A DNA stretch of 64,000 nt from JAGQRJ01 sp041402045 (lineage in GTDB: Bacteria; Planctomycetota; J058): positions 1 through 64,000 of the forward strand of contig JAWKSZ010000010.1 in NCBI GenBank assembly GCA_041402045.1, given 5' to 3'. The position numbers and the translations under genes were made by a program. Position 1 is the stretch's first letter; each line of letters begins with the position of its first letter. Positions 7,374 to 17,073 of this stretch are shown here, piece after piece. The notes under the pieces were generated by a model. The model worked only from the letters and a program-made list of their open reading frames with translations, had not been told where the DNA came from and did no database searches.

Positions 7374-8336
7374 CTACCGCGGGACCTCCAGCACGAGCTT
7401 GCCGACATGCTCGCTCGCCTGCATGCAGGCGTGGGCGCGCTCAGCGTCGGGGAGCGGGTAGCGCGCGTGCACCACGGGCCTCAGCTCACCGCTCGCCAGC
7501 CGGGGGAGCACCTCGCGCGCGAAGCGGGCGAGGAGCGCCGTCTTCCGCTCGGCGGGCAGCGCGCGCAGCGTGCATCCACGGAGTGTGAGCCGCCGTAGGA
7601 GCAGCGGCAGGAGGTCGAGCTCGGCCCGCCGTCCGCCCTGCAGCCCGACGAACAACAGCCTCCCGTCCGCCTCGAGCAGGTCCAGGTTCAGGGCCAGGGC
7701 CTTCGCCCCCAGCACGTCGAGCACGACGTTCACGCGCCCCGCGGCGCGCAGGCTCGCCTCCAGATCCGGCGCCGTGAAGTCGAAGGCCTGGGCGGCGCCC
7801 AGCGCCCGCACCGCCTCCAGCTTGCTCTGACGCGCGGTGGTCCACACCTCGGCTCCGAGGCTCACGGCGAGCTGGATCGCGGCGCAGCCAACGCCGCCGC
7901 TCCCGCCGTGGATCAAGACCCGCTCCCCCGCCTGGAGCCGACCCAGCTCGACCAGGTTCAGGAACGCCGTCGCGAAGACCTCGACGATCGCCGCGGCCTC
8001 CCAGTCCTCGAGGTTCTCGGGGATCGGGAGCGCGTGGCCCGCGTCCACCACGGCGCGCTCGGCGTAGCCCCCCCCGCTGAGCAGGGCCATGCAGCGCGCG
8101 CCGGGGGCCCACCCCGTGACGCCCTCACCTACCGCGAGGACCTCCCCGGCGGCCTCGAGCCCCAGGATCGAGCTCGCGCCCGGAGGTGGCGGATACTGGC
8201 CGCGCCGCTGCAGGAGGTCGGCGCGATTGACCGCCGTCGCCGCCACGCGCAGCAGGAGCTGCCCGGGCCCTAGAACGGGCTCGGGCGCCTCGCTCCACGC
8301 GAGGCGCCCGTCGTCGTCGTGCAGGATCGCGAACAT
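7374..8336 (-). CDS. NAD(P)H:quinone oxidoreductase, MDR superfamily (PIG3-like)
   Basis: This 320-residue medium-chain dehydrogenase/reductase lacks the zinc ligands of alcohol dehydrogenases. It has the N-terminal VNRADLLQRRGQYPPPPGAS motif region of quinone oxidoreductases and a Rossmann segment HGGSGGVGCAAIQLA (about residues 140-154). It should reduce quinones or other enones with NADPH. The closest named type is TP53I3/PIG3. It begins only nine bases after the STAS gene on the same strand, so the two form an operon, although the functional link is not obvious. Confidence 0.88.
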   Translation of the reverse strand: MFAILHDDDGRLAWSEAPEPVLGPGQLLLRVAATAVNRADLLQRRGQYPPPPGASSILGLEAAGEVLAVGEGVTGWAPGARCMALLSGGGYAERAVVDAGHALPIPENLEDWEAAAIVEVFATAFLNLVELGRLQAGERVLIHGGSGGVGCAAIQLAVSLGAEVWTTARQSKLEAVRALGAAQAFDFTAPDLEASLRAAGRVNVVLDVLGAKALALNLDLLEADGRLLFVGLQGGRRAELDLLPLLLRRLTLRGCTLRALPAERKTALLARFAREVLPRLASGELRPVVHARYPLPDAERAHACMQASEHVGKLVLEVPR

Positions 8337-8345
8337 CGTCGCGGG

Positions 8346-8735
8346 CTACACGAGGGCCAGCGCGCCCTCGGAGACCCCGCTGTCGACGATGTCTCGCACC
8401 GCCGCGACCGCCTGCTCCAGGGTGCGGTGCACCCGGAGCCCACGCCGGTTCAGCGCGCGTGAGCTGAAGAATCGATCGAAGCGGAAGGTCGGCGGCACCA
8501 CGAGGTGGATCCGCACCCCGTGGTCGAGGCCCTCCTCGAGGGCATACGTCCCCAGGCTGTCGATCGACGTGAGCTCGCGCAGATCGAGCACGACGCGAGT
8601 GATTCCTTCGTCCGCGAGCCGCAGCAGCTCGGACCCGAGCTGGCGCGCGTGGCGCCCTCGGAGCTTGCCCGAAACCGTGACGCGAGCGGCGTTCGCCGCC
8701 AACGACACGACGGGAAAGGCGTTCTGACCCAACAT
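8346..8735 (-). CDS. STAS-domain protein, anti-sigma factor antagonist-like
   Basis: The 129-residue protein is a single STAS domain, with the conserved phospho-acceptor region ELTSIDSLGTYAL near residue 60 (Ser in D-S-L-G). Such proteins bind partner-switching kinases (SpoIIAB/RsbW type) or transporters and are controlled by Ser phosphorylation. No cognate anti-sigma kinase or sigma factor lies next to it. The start is ATG 8735 behind GGGGAGGGTTGAGG. It is followed by the quinone oxidoreductase gene after nine bases. Confidence 0.82.
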   Translation of the reverse strand: MLGQNAFPVVSLAANAARVTVSGKLRGRHARQLGSELLRLADEGITRVVLDLRELTSIDSLGTYALEEGLDHGVRIHLVVPPTFRFDRFFSSRALNRRGLRVHRTLEQAVAAVRDIVDSGVSEGALALV

Positions 8736-9135
8736 ACGTTCCTCAACCCTCCCCAGGGTCGGTCCCCCTTCTCTGGGACCGCGGAACTGTAGTGCAACTC
8801 GGGGGCCAGCCTTAAGCCCTAATGGGGACTGCGGGTTACGTCCTCATTTCCAGCCCGATTTCGGGAACTGGCCTGCCCACACGCGGAGTTCGACGGTTTT
8901 TGGACGGCTGGGACCGCGGTTCATCCCTGCGACGTTGGACGCATGTCGAACGGGTAACCCAGCCGCTTTGAAGGGTTCGGATCACCCGCCGCCGAAGCTG
9001 ACGGTGGACGGACGCGAAACCCGGAAGTGCTTCTTGGCACTGACCTTGCAGTAGGTCGCTCGTCGCCCAGGTGGGTGACCCCCTCCCTCGGGAGCGGTTG
9101 CGGCTTTCTTCTCAGAGTTCCTATCTCTTCCCTTG
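8736..9135. other. Long intergenic region with candidate small RNA or small ORF
   Basis: About 500 bases separate the convergently placed ends of transcription here, and part of it (9100-9135) is unusually AT-rich for this genome. On the plus strand, short hairpins (AGTGC/GCACT and GACC/GGTC near 9025-9060) precede the strong hairpin at 9136-9165, as in a stand-alone small RNA. On the minus strand a frame without a clear start codon ends at 8982 and encodes a protein-like stretch (ATYCKVSAKKHFRVSRPSTV). I cannot decide between the two. Confidence 0.3.
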
Positions 9136-9168
9136 GTCCGCGGCCTCGCGTGCGAGGCCGCGGACTTT
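9136..9168 (+). terminator. Strong hairpin, intrinsic-terminator-like
   Basis: A perfect 13-bp stem (GTCCGCGGCCTCG with its complement) closes a CGTG tetraloop and is followed by TTTGT on the plus strand. No plus-strand protein gene precedes it, so it would end either a small RNA or read-through from upstream. It may also stop minus-strand transcripts leaving the formiminotransferase gene at 9241, although no U-run is seen on that side. Confidence 0.55.
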
Positions 9169-9240
9169 GTCCGTAGGCGCCATCCGCGAGTTTACGCGCC
9201 GCGTCGTGACCCATGACCGAGAGGCGCCCGCGGCGCTGCG

Positions 9241-10707
9241 CTAGCGCTGAGCCGCGTCGCGCGCGTCGCGCGCCCAGGCCTCGAGCTGACGGAGCTGGGC
9301 TCCGTAGTCGCGCCGTTGCCCCCGCGCCTGGTTCGCCCCCGCGTTGAGGGCGGCCACCCGCGCCGCGGCGAGCGCGAGCTCGCACGCCGCGCAGGCGTCG
9401 TTCACCAGGTTGGGGTTGCCCTGCACGGCGAGGGTCGCCGCGGCCGCAGAGATCTCGCGCGCGGCGGCCAGCTGCTGCTCTGGAACCGCCACCGCTGGGC
9501 CACGCGCGTCGGCGACCGCCGCCTTGCGCTCCACGCCGGCGGGCAAGGACCACGCCTCGAGGACCTTGGCGAAGGCCCGCTGGTCGGCCTCGGCGAGGGC
9601 GAGGAGCTCCGGGGTCGTGGGCACGCTGCTGAGGAGCGCGTCCAGGGCCGCCGGATCGATGGGCGCCTTCGGGTGCCCACGAGAGAACGCGGCGACCTTG
9701 TCGAGCGCCGCGCGGGCGAGGGCCAGGGCGAGGGCGGCCGCGGTCCCGCCCCCGGGATCCCGAGGCGCGTGGCCGGCGAGCTGACCCAAGGTCCGCGAGA
9801 GCTCGCCCCCGGGGAGCACGAGCCCGCTGGCCGTGAGCCGATCCTCCAACACCCCCTCGTGCACGGGAACGCCGAGCCAGGCCTCGAGGCTGCGGGTGAC
9901 CGCCGCGCGCGGCACCAGGCCCACCCGCTCCGCGCGCCCCACCTCGGCCCCCGCCTCGCGAGCCAGGCGCGCGACGACGGCGTAGGCTGCGCCGAGCCCG
10001 GTGGCCTCCAGGTCGAACAGGTTCATGCTGACCTGCACGCGACCCTGCCCAGGGAGGTCGAGCCCTCGCGCCTGCACTCCGGGCAGGCCCCCGCTGGAGG
10101 CGCGCACCGCGCGGGCGATCCGCTTGGCGAGGGCGAGGTCGCCGCCCTCGAGGTCCACGTTGAACGCCACGAGCAGGTCCCGCGCGCCCACCACCGTCGC
10201 CCCCCCGCTGGGGTGCGGCTGGGCGGGGCCGAAGTCCGGCGCGCGCTCCGGGGTCGCCAGCGCGGCGGCGAGGCCTTCGAACTCGGGCTTGCGCAGCCAG
10301 GGCAGCCGCGCGCGCTCCGGCGCGGTCGCGGCGTAGCCGTAGAGGTAGACCGGGAGCCGACACTCCGCCGCCAGCCGAGCGGCGGTGCGCCGCGCGAGGG
10401 CCACGCAGGTCGCGCGATCGGCCCCCTCCAGGGGGACGAAGGGGACGACGTCGAGCGCCCCCAGCCGCGGGTGGCAGCCGCGCTGCGTGCGCAGATCGAT
10501 CTCTTGCAGGGCCTGCCGCGCCAGCGCGAGGACGGCCTCCTCCAGCGGCTCCGGGTGCCCGGCCAGGGTCAGCACGCTGCGGTTGTGGTCGGGGTCGGAG
10601 TGCAGGTCCAGCAGGGCCACGCCGGGACGGTCCACCGCCGCGACCAGCCGCTCGATCACCGCCGGGTCCCGGCCTTCGCTCACGTTGGGAACACACTCGA
10701 CCAGCAC
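9241..10707 (-). CDS. ftcD: Bifunctional glutamate formiminotransferase / formimidoyltetrahydrofolate cyclodeaminase
   Basis: The 488-residue protein joins two folate enzymes. Residues 1 to about 295 are the formiminotransferase (CVPNVSEGRD start, DPDHNRSV motif with the catalytic His region, PHPSGGATVVGARDLLVAFN). Residues from about 300 are the helical cyclodeaminase (RDPGGGTAAALALAL and QGNPNLVNDACAA). Together they move the formimino group of N-formimino-L-glutamate to tetrahydrofolate and release ammonia, in histidine degradation. The start is GTG 10707, which has GAGGTCCC directly before it; an ATG further upstream would add unrelated residues. No other hut gene is in the window. Confidence 0.92.
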   Translation of the reverse strand: MLVECVPNVSEGRDPAVIERLVAAVDRPGVALLDLHSDPDHNRSVLTLAGHPEPLEEAVLALARQALQEIDLRTQRGCHPRLGALDVVPFVPLEGADRATCVALARRTAARLAAECRLPVYLYGYAATAPERARLPWLRKPEFEGLAAALATPERAPDFGPAQPHPSGGATVVGARDLLVAFNVDLEGGDLALAKRIARAVRASSGGLPGVQARGLDLPGQGRVQVSMNLFDLEATGLGAAYAVVARLAREAGAEVGRAERVGLVPRAAVTRSLEAWLGVPVHEGVLEDRLTASGLVLPGGELSRTLGQLAGHAPRDPGGGTAAALALALARAALDKVAAFSRGHPKAPIDPAALDALLSSVPTTPELLALAEADQRAFAKVLEAWSLPAGVERKAAVADARGPAVAVPEQQLAAAREISAAAATLAVQGNPNLVNDACAACELALAAARVAALNAGANQARGQRRDYGAQLRQLEAWARDARDAAQR

Positions 10708-10958
10708 GGGACCTCGACGGGGTGGGACCTGCGGGAAGGGTAGCAAGGAAGCCCTCACGCGACGGAGGAAGGATCCCGAGGCTCGAAACGCGATCCTGGC
10801 ATGCGGTTCATGAGGTGGCTCGTATGGGTCGCTGTTTTGGTTCACTTCGGGCCCGCGGCGGTCCGAGTTTCCGCCGAACCCTAGGGGGATCAATTCCCTA
10901 TAGCGCTTACACGCCCGGTACAAAACCTGCTGCTGTCCTTTTCAAGAGAGTTTCAGAG

Positions 10959-13670
10959 ATGACGAGAGTATCCCCCCTGCTGCTGCTCTGCGCCTTGGCG
11001 CTGCCTGGCTTCGCCCAGGAGCAGCCGGCGGACCCCTTCGAGCGCGTGCTGAACGACTCCCTCGGCAGCGAGGGCCTCTCCGACGTCGACCTCCCCGTGC
11101 GCAACGTGAGCGGGGCGGAGCTGCGGCAGTACCTCGAGGCGTTCCGCCTGGTCAACCTCGTGGCGACGATGACCGTCGACGACAACGAGGGGCGCGACGC
11201 GTCGTTCAACGCGCCGGTGCCGGGCTCGAGGAAGGTCAGCGTCGGCCCCTTCAACGCGCCGAACGGGACCCTGCTCCGCTTCCAGGTCAAGTTCGAGAAG
11301 CGCCCCGGCGACGCCGAGGCGCGGCTGACGGCCCTCGACCTGCGGCCGCAGGACGCGCGAGGCAACAGCGTGACCTTGAAGCTCGGGGGCCTGATCCCCT
11401 TCAGCCGGATGCTGGTCGACGACCAGGGCGTGCTGCACCTCATGGCCCGGGACAAGGACGGGAGCGCCGAGGTCACGATCCAGTCGGTCTACCGCGACTC
11501 GGAGGGCAACCTGGTGTTCCGCATGGGCGGCCGGGGCCTCCTGAGCACGGTGCTCAAGGGCGCCGCGGGCGAGGTGCGGATCACCCCCGAGGGCCGCGTG
11601 CAGCGCCGGAGCAAGGGCTGGTTCGGGCTCAACAAGAGCTTCCTCGGCGCGGGCTGGAAGGACATCAAGGAGAAGGGCGTGTTCGGCGCGCCCGTCGTGC
11701 TCGAAGGCTCCCTCCCGATCCTGACCCGCAAGAGCGACGTGAGCGACGCCCCCGTGACCTTCGGCGAGGCGGTGCGCACGACCGACCTCCTGGTGTGGCT
11801 GCCGGGGGTGGGCCCCGAGGCGGACACGATCGACGAGGTCGCGGAGCAGGAGGAGCTGGAGAGCGTCCTCGACCAGATCCCGCTGACCGACGTGGCCGTG
11901 AGCTTCGACGCCAGCGCCGACCCCAAGACGATCGAGCTGCAAAACGGCGGCGGGACGCTGCACCTCAGCGACCACCGCCTGCGCTTCGACAGCCGCGGGC
12001 GCTTCAACGGGCGGACCTACGAGAGCGCCGAGGAGGGCAACAGCTTCGAGGCCACCGCGACGGTGACCGGTGAGCTGCGCGGCGAGCACGCGGCCACGCT
12101 CGACGGCGTCCAGGTCCGCCTGGCGGGCACGCACCGCGAGCGGATCCCCATGGACGACCCGCAGAACGCCGAGGTCTCGGCGACCTTCGAGTTCGACCTC
12201 GACGCGGCCCTCTCCCGGGTGCGCTCGCAGATGCCCAACGGGCTCTACGTGCTCGCCCCCGAAGGCGGCAGCGCCAGCTTCAGCGGCAAGGGCGCGCTGA
12301 CGCTCCAGCCCCTGAGCTCCGCTGAGCCGGGCAAGCAGTCGATCGTGATCGACCGCGACGCCAGCGGCTACCGCTTCGCGCTGAAGGGCCCGGTGGAGAT
12401 CGGCGGGCTCGACGCGCTGCTGGCGGACCAGGGCCTCGAGCTCCCCTCGCGGATCGCGCTCGCCCCGGAGGCGGCGGGCGAAGCGGTGATCACCGCCGAG
12501 GGCCAGCTCGGGACCAAGATGGGCTTCGTGTTCGCGAAGACCCAGCTCCAGGTCGCGAGCAGCACCGCCGAGAGCCTGGGGATCACCGGCGCGCTGGGCC
12601 AGGGCGAGGCCCGCCAGTCGCTGCGCACCACCCTCCAGCCCGGGGCGCGCTTCGAGCTCAACGCCTACACCTTCGCTGGGATCAAGAAGAGCGCGATCGA
12701 CGCGCTGATCAAGACCTCGCTGGGCACCCCGGTGCCCGCCGAGCGGATCCAGCTGGGCGGCGTGAACGCGACCGTCGACGTGAGCGTCGCGGGCGACGTG
12801 ACCGGGACCGAGGTCGACGGGCAGGGGCTGCACGCCTCGCTCCCCGGCACCAGCAGCTTCTCCGGTCGGGTCGCGGCGCGGGTGCGCCAGGGCACCCGCG
12901 AGGGCAACGTGACCGAGGTCCGCCGGGCCGCGGCCGAGGCCTCGGTCGAGCTGCGCGAGGGTGAAGGAACGGTCGAGAGCGGGCTCCCCGGCGGTCCCCA
13001 GGTCTCGGGGCGCCTCTCCCGCGGCACGCGCTTCAGCCTGAGCACCGACGAGCTCACCCGCGAGTCGCCGCGGAGCACGGTCCTGACCACCGCCGGCTAC
13101 GCGGCGGGCGCGCGCCCGGCGACCCTCGAGGCGCACCTCGAGCTCGAGCAGGGCAGCCTGGCCTACGACCAGCTCCGGGTGGCCTTCGCCGGGCGGACCT
13201 CGGTCGACCTGACCGCCGCCATGGGCCTCCGCGTCGACCTCGACCCGCAGCACCCGGGCCTCGCTGGGCCGATCCCCCTCGCGCTGAACCTCGAGCTCCA
13301 GCTCAGCCAGGGCACGAGCCTGACGATGCAGGAGGGACCCTCGAGCACCACGATCGCGCTCACCGGCGACGCGAGCGTCGAGGTCTCGACCGAGCTCCAG
13401 GTCGACCCCCAGAGCGGCCAGGCCGGCCTCGAGCGCCTGGACGACGTCGAGGTGCGGATCAGCGCCCAGTCCCTCGACCTGCGCCAGCTCGACGCCCTCA
13501 GCGGCGTGAGCACCACGAGCGTCGGCTCGCGGACCACGATCACGATCAAGAGCGCCGACGTGCGCTTCCTCCAGGACGGCGCGATCTCGATCGCCCACGA
13601 AGGGATCGCGCTGGAGATCGCCCCCGGCGAGCTCCGCCTCGGCCCCACCACCCCCGCCCGCAGTCAGTAG
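10959..13670 (+). CDS. Large secreted protein of unknown function (903 aa)
   Basis: Starting at ATG 10959, the protein has a signal peptide (MTRVSPLLLLCALALPGFAQ) and then about 880 residues of predominantly beta-type sequence rich in Asp, Glu, Ser and Thr. Recurrent segments resemble each other in style (GGGTLHLSDHRLRFDSRGR, GAAGEVRITPEGRVQ, GQLGTKMGFVFAKTQLQVAS), suggesting a long beta-helical or AsmA-like lipid-transfer repeat architecture. No catalytic motif is visible and I do not recognise a family. The upstream frame is open to 10722, but the signal peptide decides the start. The next gene begins 13 bases after its stop, so both are likely one transcript. Confidence 0.7.
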   Translation: MTRVSPLLLLCALALPGFAQEQPADPFERVLNDSLGSEGLSDVDLPVRNVSGAELRQYLEAFRLVNLVATMTVDDNEGRDASFNAPVPGSRKVSVGPFNAPNGTLLRFQVKFEKRPGDAEARLTALDLRPQDARGNSVTLKLGGLIPFSRMLVDDQGVLHLMARDKDGSAEVTIQSVYRDSEGNLVFRMGGRGLLSTVLKGAAGEVRITPEGRVQRRSKGWFGLNKSFLGAGWKDIKEKGVFGAPVVLEGSLPILTRKSDVSDAPVTFGEAVRTTDLLVWLPGVGPEADTIDEVAEQEELESVLDQIPLTDVAVSFDASADPKTIELQNGGGTLHLSDHRLRFDSRGRFNGRTYESAEEGNSFEATATVTGELRGEHAATLDGVQVRLAGTHRERIPMDDPQNAEVSATFEFDLDAALSRVRSQMPNGLYVLAPEGGSASFSGKGALTLQPLSSAEPGKQSIVIDRDASGYRFALKGPVEIGGLDALLADQGLELPSRIALAPEAAGEAVITAEGQLGTKMGFVFAKTQLQVASSTAESLGITGALGQGEARQSLRTTLQPGARFELNAYTFAGIKKSAIDALIKTSLGTPVPAERIQLGGVNATVDVSVAGDVTGTEVDGQGLHASLPGTSSFSGRVAARVRQGTREGNVTEVRRAAAEASVELREGEGTVESGLPGGPQVSGRLSRGTRFSLSTDELTRESPRSTVLTTAGYAAGARPATLEAHLELEQGSLAYDQLRVAFAGRTSVDLTAAMGLRVDLDPQHPGLAGPIPLALNLELQLSQGTSLTMQEGPSSTTIALTGDASVEVSTELQVDPQSGQAGLERLDDVEVRISAQSLDLRQLDALSGVSTTSVGSRTTITIKSADVRFLQDGAISIAHEGIALEIAPGELRLGPTTPARSQ

Positions 13671-13683
13671 GCCCCAGGACTCC

Positions 13684-15742
13684 ATGAAGACCACCCGCTC
13701 CCTGATCGCCCTCGCCTGCTTCGCCTGGACCGCCCCGGCCCTGGCCCAGGACGCAGGCCTGCCTGCCCCCGAGATCCCGTTCCTCGAGCCGGACGACGAC
13801 GAGGAGGACCGCCCGCTGGCCCGGGCCCTGGCGTTCCAGCGCCACGTCGTCGCCGAGCTGCTGGAGCACCCCAGCGCCGCCGCAGGCGAGCCCGCCGCGG
13901 CTTCTCGCGCGCGACGCGCGGATCTCCGAGGCCCACGCCCAGGTGATCGTCGACGGCGCTCGCTCCGGCAAGCCCGTGGGGAAGCTGGGCGAGATCCTGC
14001 AGCTCGGCCTCCCCGAGGGCAAGGTCGCCCCCGAGGGCCTCAAGCTCTCCAAGGCCAACGCGGCCCAGCTCAAGGAGCACCTCAAGCTCACCGACGCCGA
14101 GGTGCGCCGCTTCGAGAGCTACCGCGCCTCGGCGCGCCGCGTGCACCACTACGTGCGCGAGCTGAAGGCCGTGCAGGAGGCCCGGCGCCTGGGCGCCGAG
14201 GCCGCGAGCGAGAGCTGGCGGAGCTTCGCACGAGGCAGCACCGCCGATCGCGTGAAGGTGATCGCGGACTTCCTCGGCTACAACGCCGAGCCGGTCGAGA
14301 CCGCCAAGGGCAACAAGCGCGCTGAGGCGGAGCAGCTGCGCACCGCCGAGCGCGCGGGCCAGCTCCTGGCGTCCTTCCGCGACGCCAACGGCAAGATCGA
14401 CTGGAAGCGCCTGAGCAAGAGCGAGGCCTTCAGCGGGGCCTCGGGGATCGGTCACTTCGCGTTCTCGCTGTTCCTCAAGGAGCTCGTGGTCGCCGCCCAC
14501 TCCGGCGACGAGGAGCGCCTGGGCGAGTTCCTCGAGAGCCTGTGCAGCGTCGACTTCTTCCTCGACTACACGCTGTTCGCCACCGGCGCGCGCGCCGCGG
14601 ACGTGATCTACGGCCGCTACGTGCGGCGCATGGCCCGCAAGGGCGTGCTCCAGGGCTTGCTGCGCAGCCAGCTCGTGCTGGCCGCCGGCCTCGCCGTCCC
14701 CATGCTCGCCCGCGGGCAGTTCAGCCTCGACACCTACGTGGTCGACGTGGCGGCGCTGGGGATCAGCGCCGCGGGCGTCAAGCTCGCGGTCGAGGGCGCC
14801 AAGGGCGTGTTCCAGCTCGTGCGCCGCGGGCGCCCGCTCATGCGCGCCGGGCGGTTGACCAACGTCGCGGGCTGGGTGTTCACCGCCGGCGAGACCGCGG
14901 TGGTGCTCCTGGTGGGCGACACCCTGGCCAACAAGTTCGACCGCTTCCTCGACCGCCGGCGCCTGCGGAGCAAGATCCAGGACGGTCAGTCGCGGCTGGG
15001 CGAGCTGCTGAAGAAGATCAACGACGGCGAGCCCGTGACCCCGGAGACGATCGAGCAGGCGCTGAACGAGCTCGAGCAGGCCTACGAAGGCGTCAGGACC
15101 CACGCCACGGCGCCCCTCGACGCCCGGATCGCGCAGTTCCGCGACACCCTCGCCGCGCACTCCGAGGCGGTGCTCGAGGAGTCGGTCGAGGGCGCCGAGC
15201 GCACCCGCCGCCTGGCCGAGCACCCCAACCTCGAGCGCCTGGTCGAGCGCGACCACGGGTCCGTCGAGGACTACGTCAGCGAGCGGGAGGAGGCGCGGCT
15301 CACCGAGCTCGAGGCAGAGGTCGAGACCGAGAGCCGCGAGTTCGACGCCGGCTTCAAGGACACCCTGCACCAGGTCTACGAGGGGAACGCGACCCCCGAG
15401 AACCCGGCGCCGACCGAGGGCAGCCGCCTCGCGAGCTACGACGAGGAGACCCTCGCCCTGCTCGACGCCCTGGACAAGACCCAGAACGAGGAGGCCCGCC
15501 TGCTGATCGCCCGCGCGATCGAGCGGGTGCGCTTCCAGCGCGCGCTGGATCGCAACCTCTACGACCAGGGCACCGGCCGCGGCGCCCCCCCGGCGCCGGC
15601 CGCGGGCGACGAGCCCACCGCCGAGACCGAGATCCCGACGGTCTCCGAGGAGGACGAGCCCCGCCGGGGCGGCGTGAACGGCGCCCTGGACGAGCACCGC
15701 TTCGATCCGAGCTGGCAGCCCGAGGACGAGCGCCGGAACTAG
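13684..15742 (+). CDS. Secreted/membrane coiled-coil protein of unknown function, frameshifted near 13900
   Basis: An N-terminal signal peptide (MKTTRSLIALACFAW, cleavage after ALAQ) is read in one frame to about 13900, where the reading moves to another frame (LLARDARISEAHAQVIV) and continues to 15742. A one-base indel in a GC-rich run explains the break; the joined product is about 685 residues. The middle holds two or three hydrophobic stretches (near 14650-14930). The rest is charged and helical, with coiled-coil character. It follows the 903-aa secreted protein after 13 bases. A caller would probably report only 13943-15742. Confidence 0.65.
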
Positions 15743-15787
15743 CAGGTCGCCGAAGCTCTCTTAGAATCCCCGGCACGGAGGCCTGCC

Positions 15788-16648
15788 GTGAACGAGCCGG
15801 GCGAGTGGTTTACCGAGCGCTTGAAGGGCATGGCCAGCTACGGCCTCCCGATCCGCGAGCGCCTGCACCAGGAACAGAGCGAGTTCCAGTCGATCGAGGT
15901 GTTCGACTCGCAGCACCACGGGCGCGTGCTGATCCTGGACGGCGCGTTCATGCTCACCGAGCGCGACGAGTTCACCTACCACGAGCTCCTGGCCCACCCG
16001 GCGCTGTGGACCCTGGCCAAGGCCGAGCGCGCGTTCCTCGTGGGCGGCGGGGACGGCGGCACGGTCGGTGAGCTCCTGCGCCGCGACGGCCTCGAGATCA
16101 CCGTGGCCGAGATCGACGAGCGCGTGGTCCGCGTCAGCCAGGAATATTTCCCCGAGCTGGCCAAGAGCCTGGAGGACCCTCGGGTCACCCTCAGCTTCGC
16201 CGACGGGGTCGCCGCGCTGAAGGACGCCCAGGGCAGCGGGTTGGACCTCGTGGTGGTCGACGGCACGGACCCCGTGGGTCCGGCCGCGGGCCTGATCGAG
16301 TCCGAGTTCTACGCCACGGTCGCCGCGGCCCTCGCCCCGGAGGGCGTGTTCGTGGCCCAGACCCAGTCGCCCTTCTACCACCCCCAGGAGATCGCCAAGA
16401 TCTACCGCGGGCTGGGCAAGGCCTTCCGCAACGTGCGCATGTACTGGGGGGTGTGCCCCAGCTACCTGGGCGCGTTCTGGACCTTCGCCTACGCCTCCCA
16501 GGAGCGCGACCCGCTGCGCGACCTCACCCCGCCCGAGCAGCTCGAGACCCGCTACTGGACGCCGGAGGTCCACCGCGCGGCGTTCGTGCTCCCGCCGTTC
16601 GTGCAGGCCTGCCTCCCCGAGGGCCACCCCCAGCGGACTCACGTCTAG
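15788..16648 (+). CDS. speE: Spermidine synthase (polyamine aminopropyltransferase)
   Basis: This 286-residue protein has the full aminopropyltransferase pattern: an N-terminal beta part with HHGRVLILDGAFMLTERDEFTYHE, the glycine-rich GGGDGGTVGELLR, the acidic AEIDERVV and the active-site region VVVDGTDPVGPA (DxxD-like). It should transfer an aminopropyl group from decarboxylated S-adenosylmethionine to putrescine. GTG 15788 has a strong GGAGG eight bases upstream. No speD or speA/speC gene is nearby. Its stop shares a CTAG with the stop of the convergent gene. Confidence 0.92.
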   Translation: MNEPGEWFTERLKGMASYGLPIRERLHQEQSEFQSIEVFDSQHHGRVLILDGAFMLTERDEFTYHELLAHPALWTLAKAERAFLVGGGDGGTVGELLRRDGLEITVAEIDERVVRVSQEYFPELAKSLEDPRVTLSFADGVAALKDAQGSGLDLVVVDGTDPVGPAAGLIESEFYATVAAALAPEGVFVAQTQSPFYHPQEIAKIYRGLGKAFRNVRMYWGVCPSYLGAFWTFAYASQERDPLRDLTPPEQLETRYWTPEVHRAAFVLPPFVQACLPEGHPQRTHV

Positions 16649-17067
16649 GCGTAGCCCACCGCGGCCCGCCAGGCGCTCACGACCTCGGCGCCGACCTCGG
16701 CGGCGGTGGGCCAGAGCACCCCGGGGATCCGGTCCAGGGTCCCGCGCCCGCGCCACGGCGGGAGCAGATAGGCGACCCCCTCCAGCTCCGCGAACACGAA
16801 CCCGATCCGGGTGTACTGCCAGAGGTCCACGCTCACCAAGCGCAGCGAGAGCCCCGCCGGGAGGTCCACGCCCAGGTCGAGGGGCCCGACCTCGGGCACC
16901 CCCTCGAGCAGGGAGCGGGCGTCGTCGGGGGTCGCGGCCAGGACCTCTGCCGCGAGGTCGAGGGGCGCCCCGCGGGCGCGAACCAGGGCCTGGGCGTAGG
17001 CGTGCCCGTCCTCGAACGCGCCCCGCTCGCGCCAGCGCCGCTCGAGCTCGCGCAGCCGGGGATCCAC
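16645..17067 (-). CDS. Hypothetical protein (140 aa)
   Basis: This is a short soluble protein without signal peptide or transmembrane helix. The first half is helical and Ala/Arg/Leu-rich (LRELERRWRERGAFEDGHAYAQALVRARG), the second half probably beta (LRLVSVDLWQYTRIGFVFAELEGVAYLLPPW). It starts six bases after the stop of the aminotransferase/reductase gene and is likely the last gene of that operon. I do not recognise the family. Confidence 0.6.
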   Translation of the reverse strand: MDPRLRELERRWRERGAFEDGHAYAQALVRARGAPLDLAAEVLAATPDDARSLLEGVPEVGPLDLGVDLPAGLSLRLVSVDLWQYTRIGFVFAELEGVAYLLPPWRGRGTLDRIPGVLWPTAAEVGAEVVSAWRAAVGYA

Positions 17068-17073
17068 GCCGCG

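Noticed and set aside
8990..9060. Cyclic-di-GMP (GEMM-I) riboswitch
   Set aside because: GACGCGAAACCCGG and GTAGGTCGC vaguely resemble the motif, but the conserved 5' half and a downstream plus-strand gene are missing.
9136..9180. Minus-strand small ORF through the hairpin (MAPTDKVRGLAREAADQGKR)
   Set aside because: The frame is a by-product of the 13-bp palindrome and stops at once; no ribosome binding site is seen.
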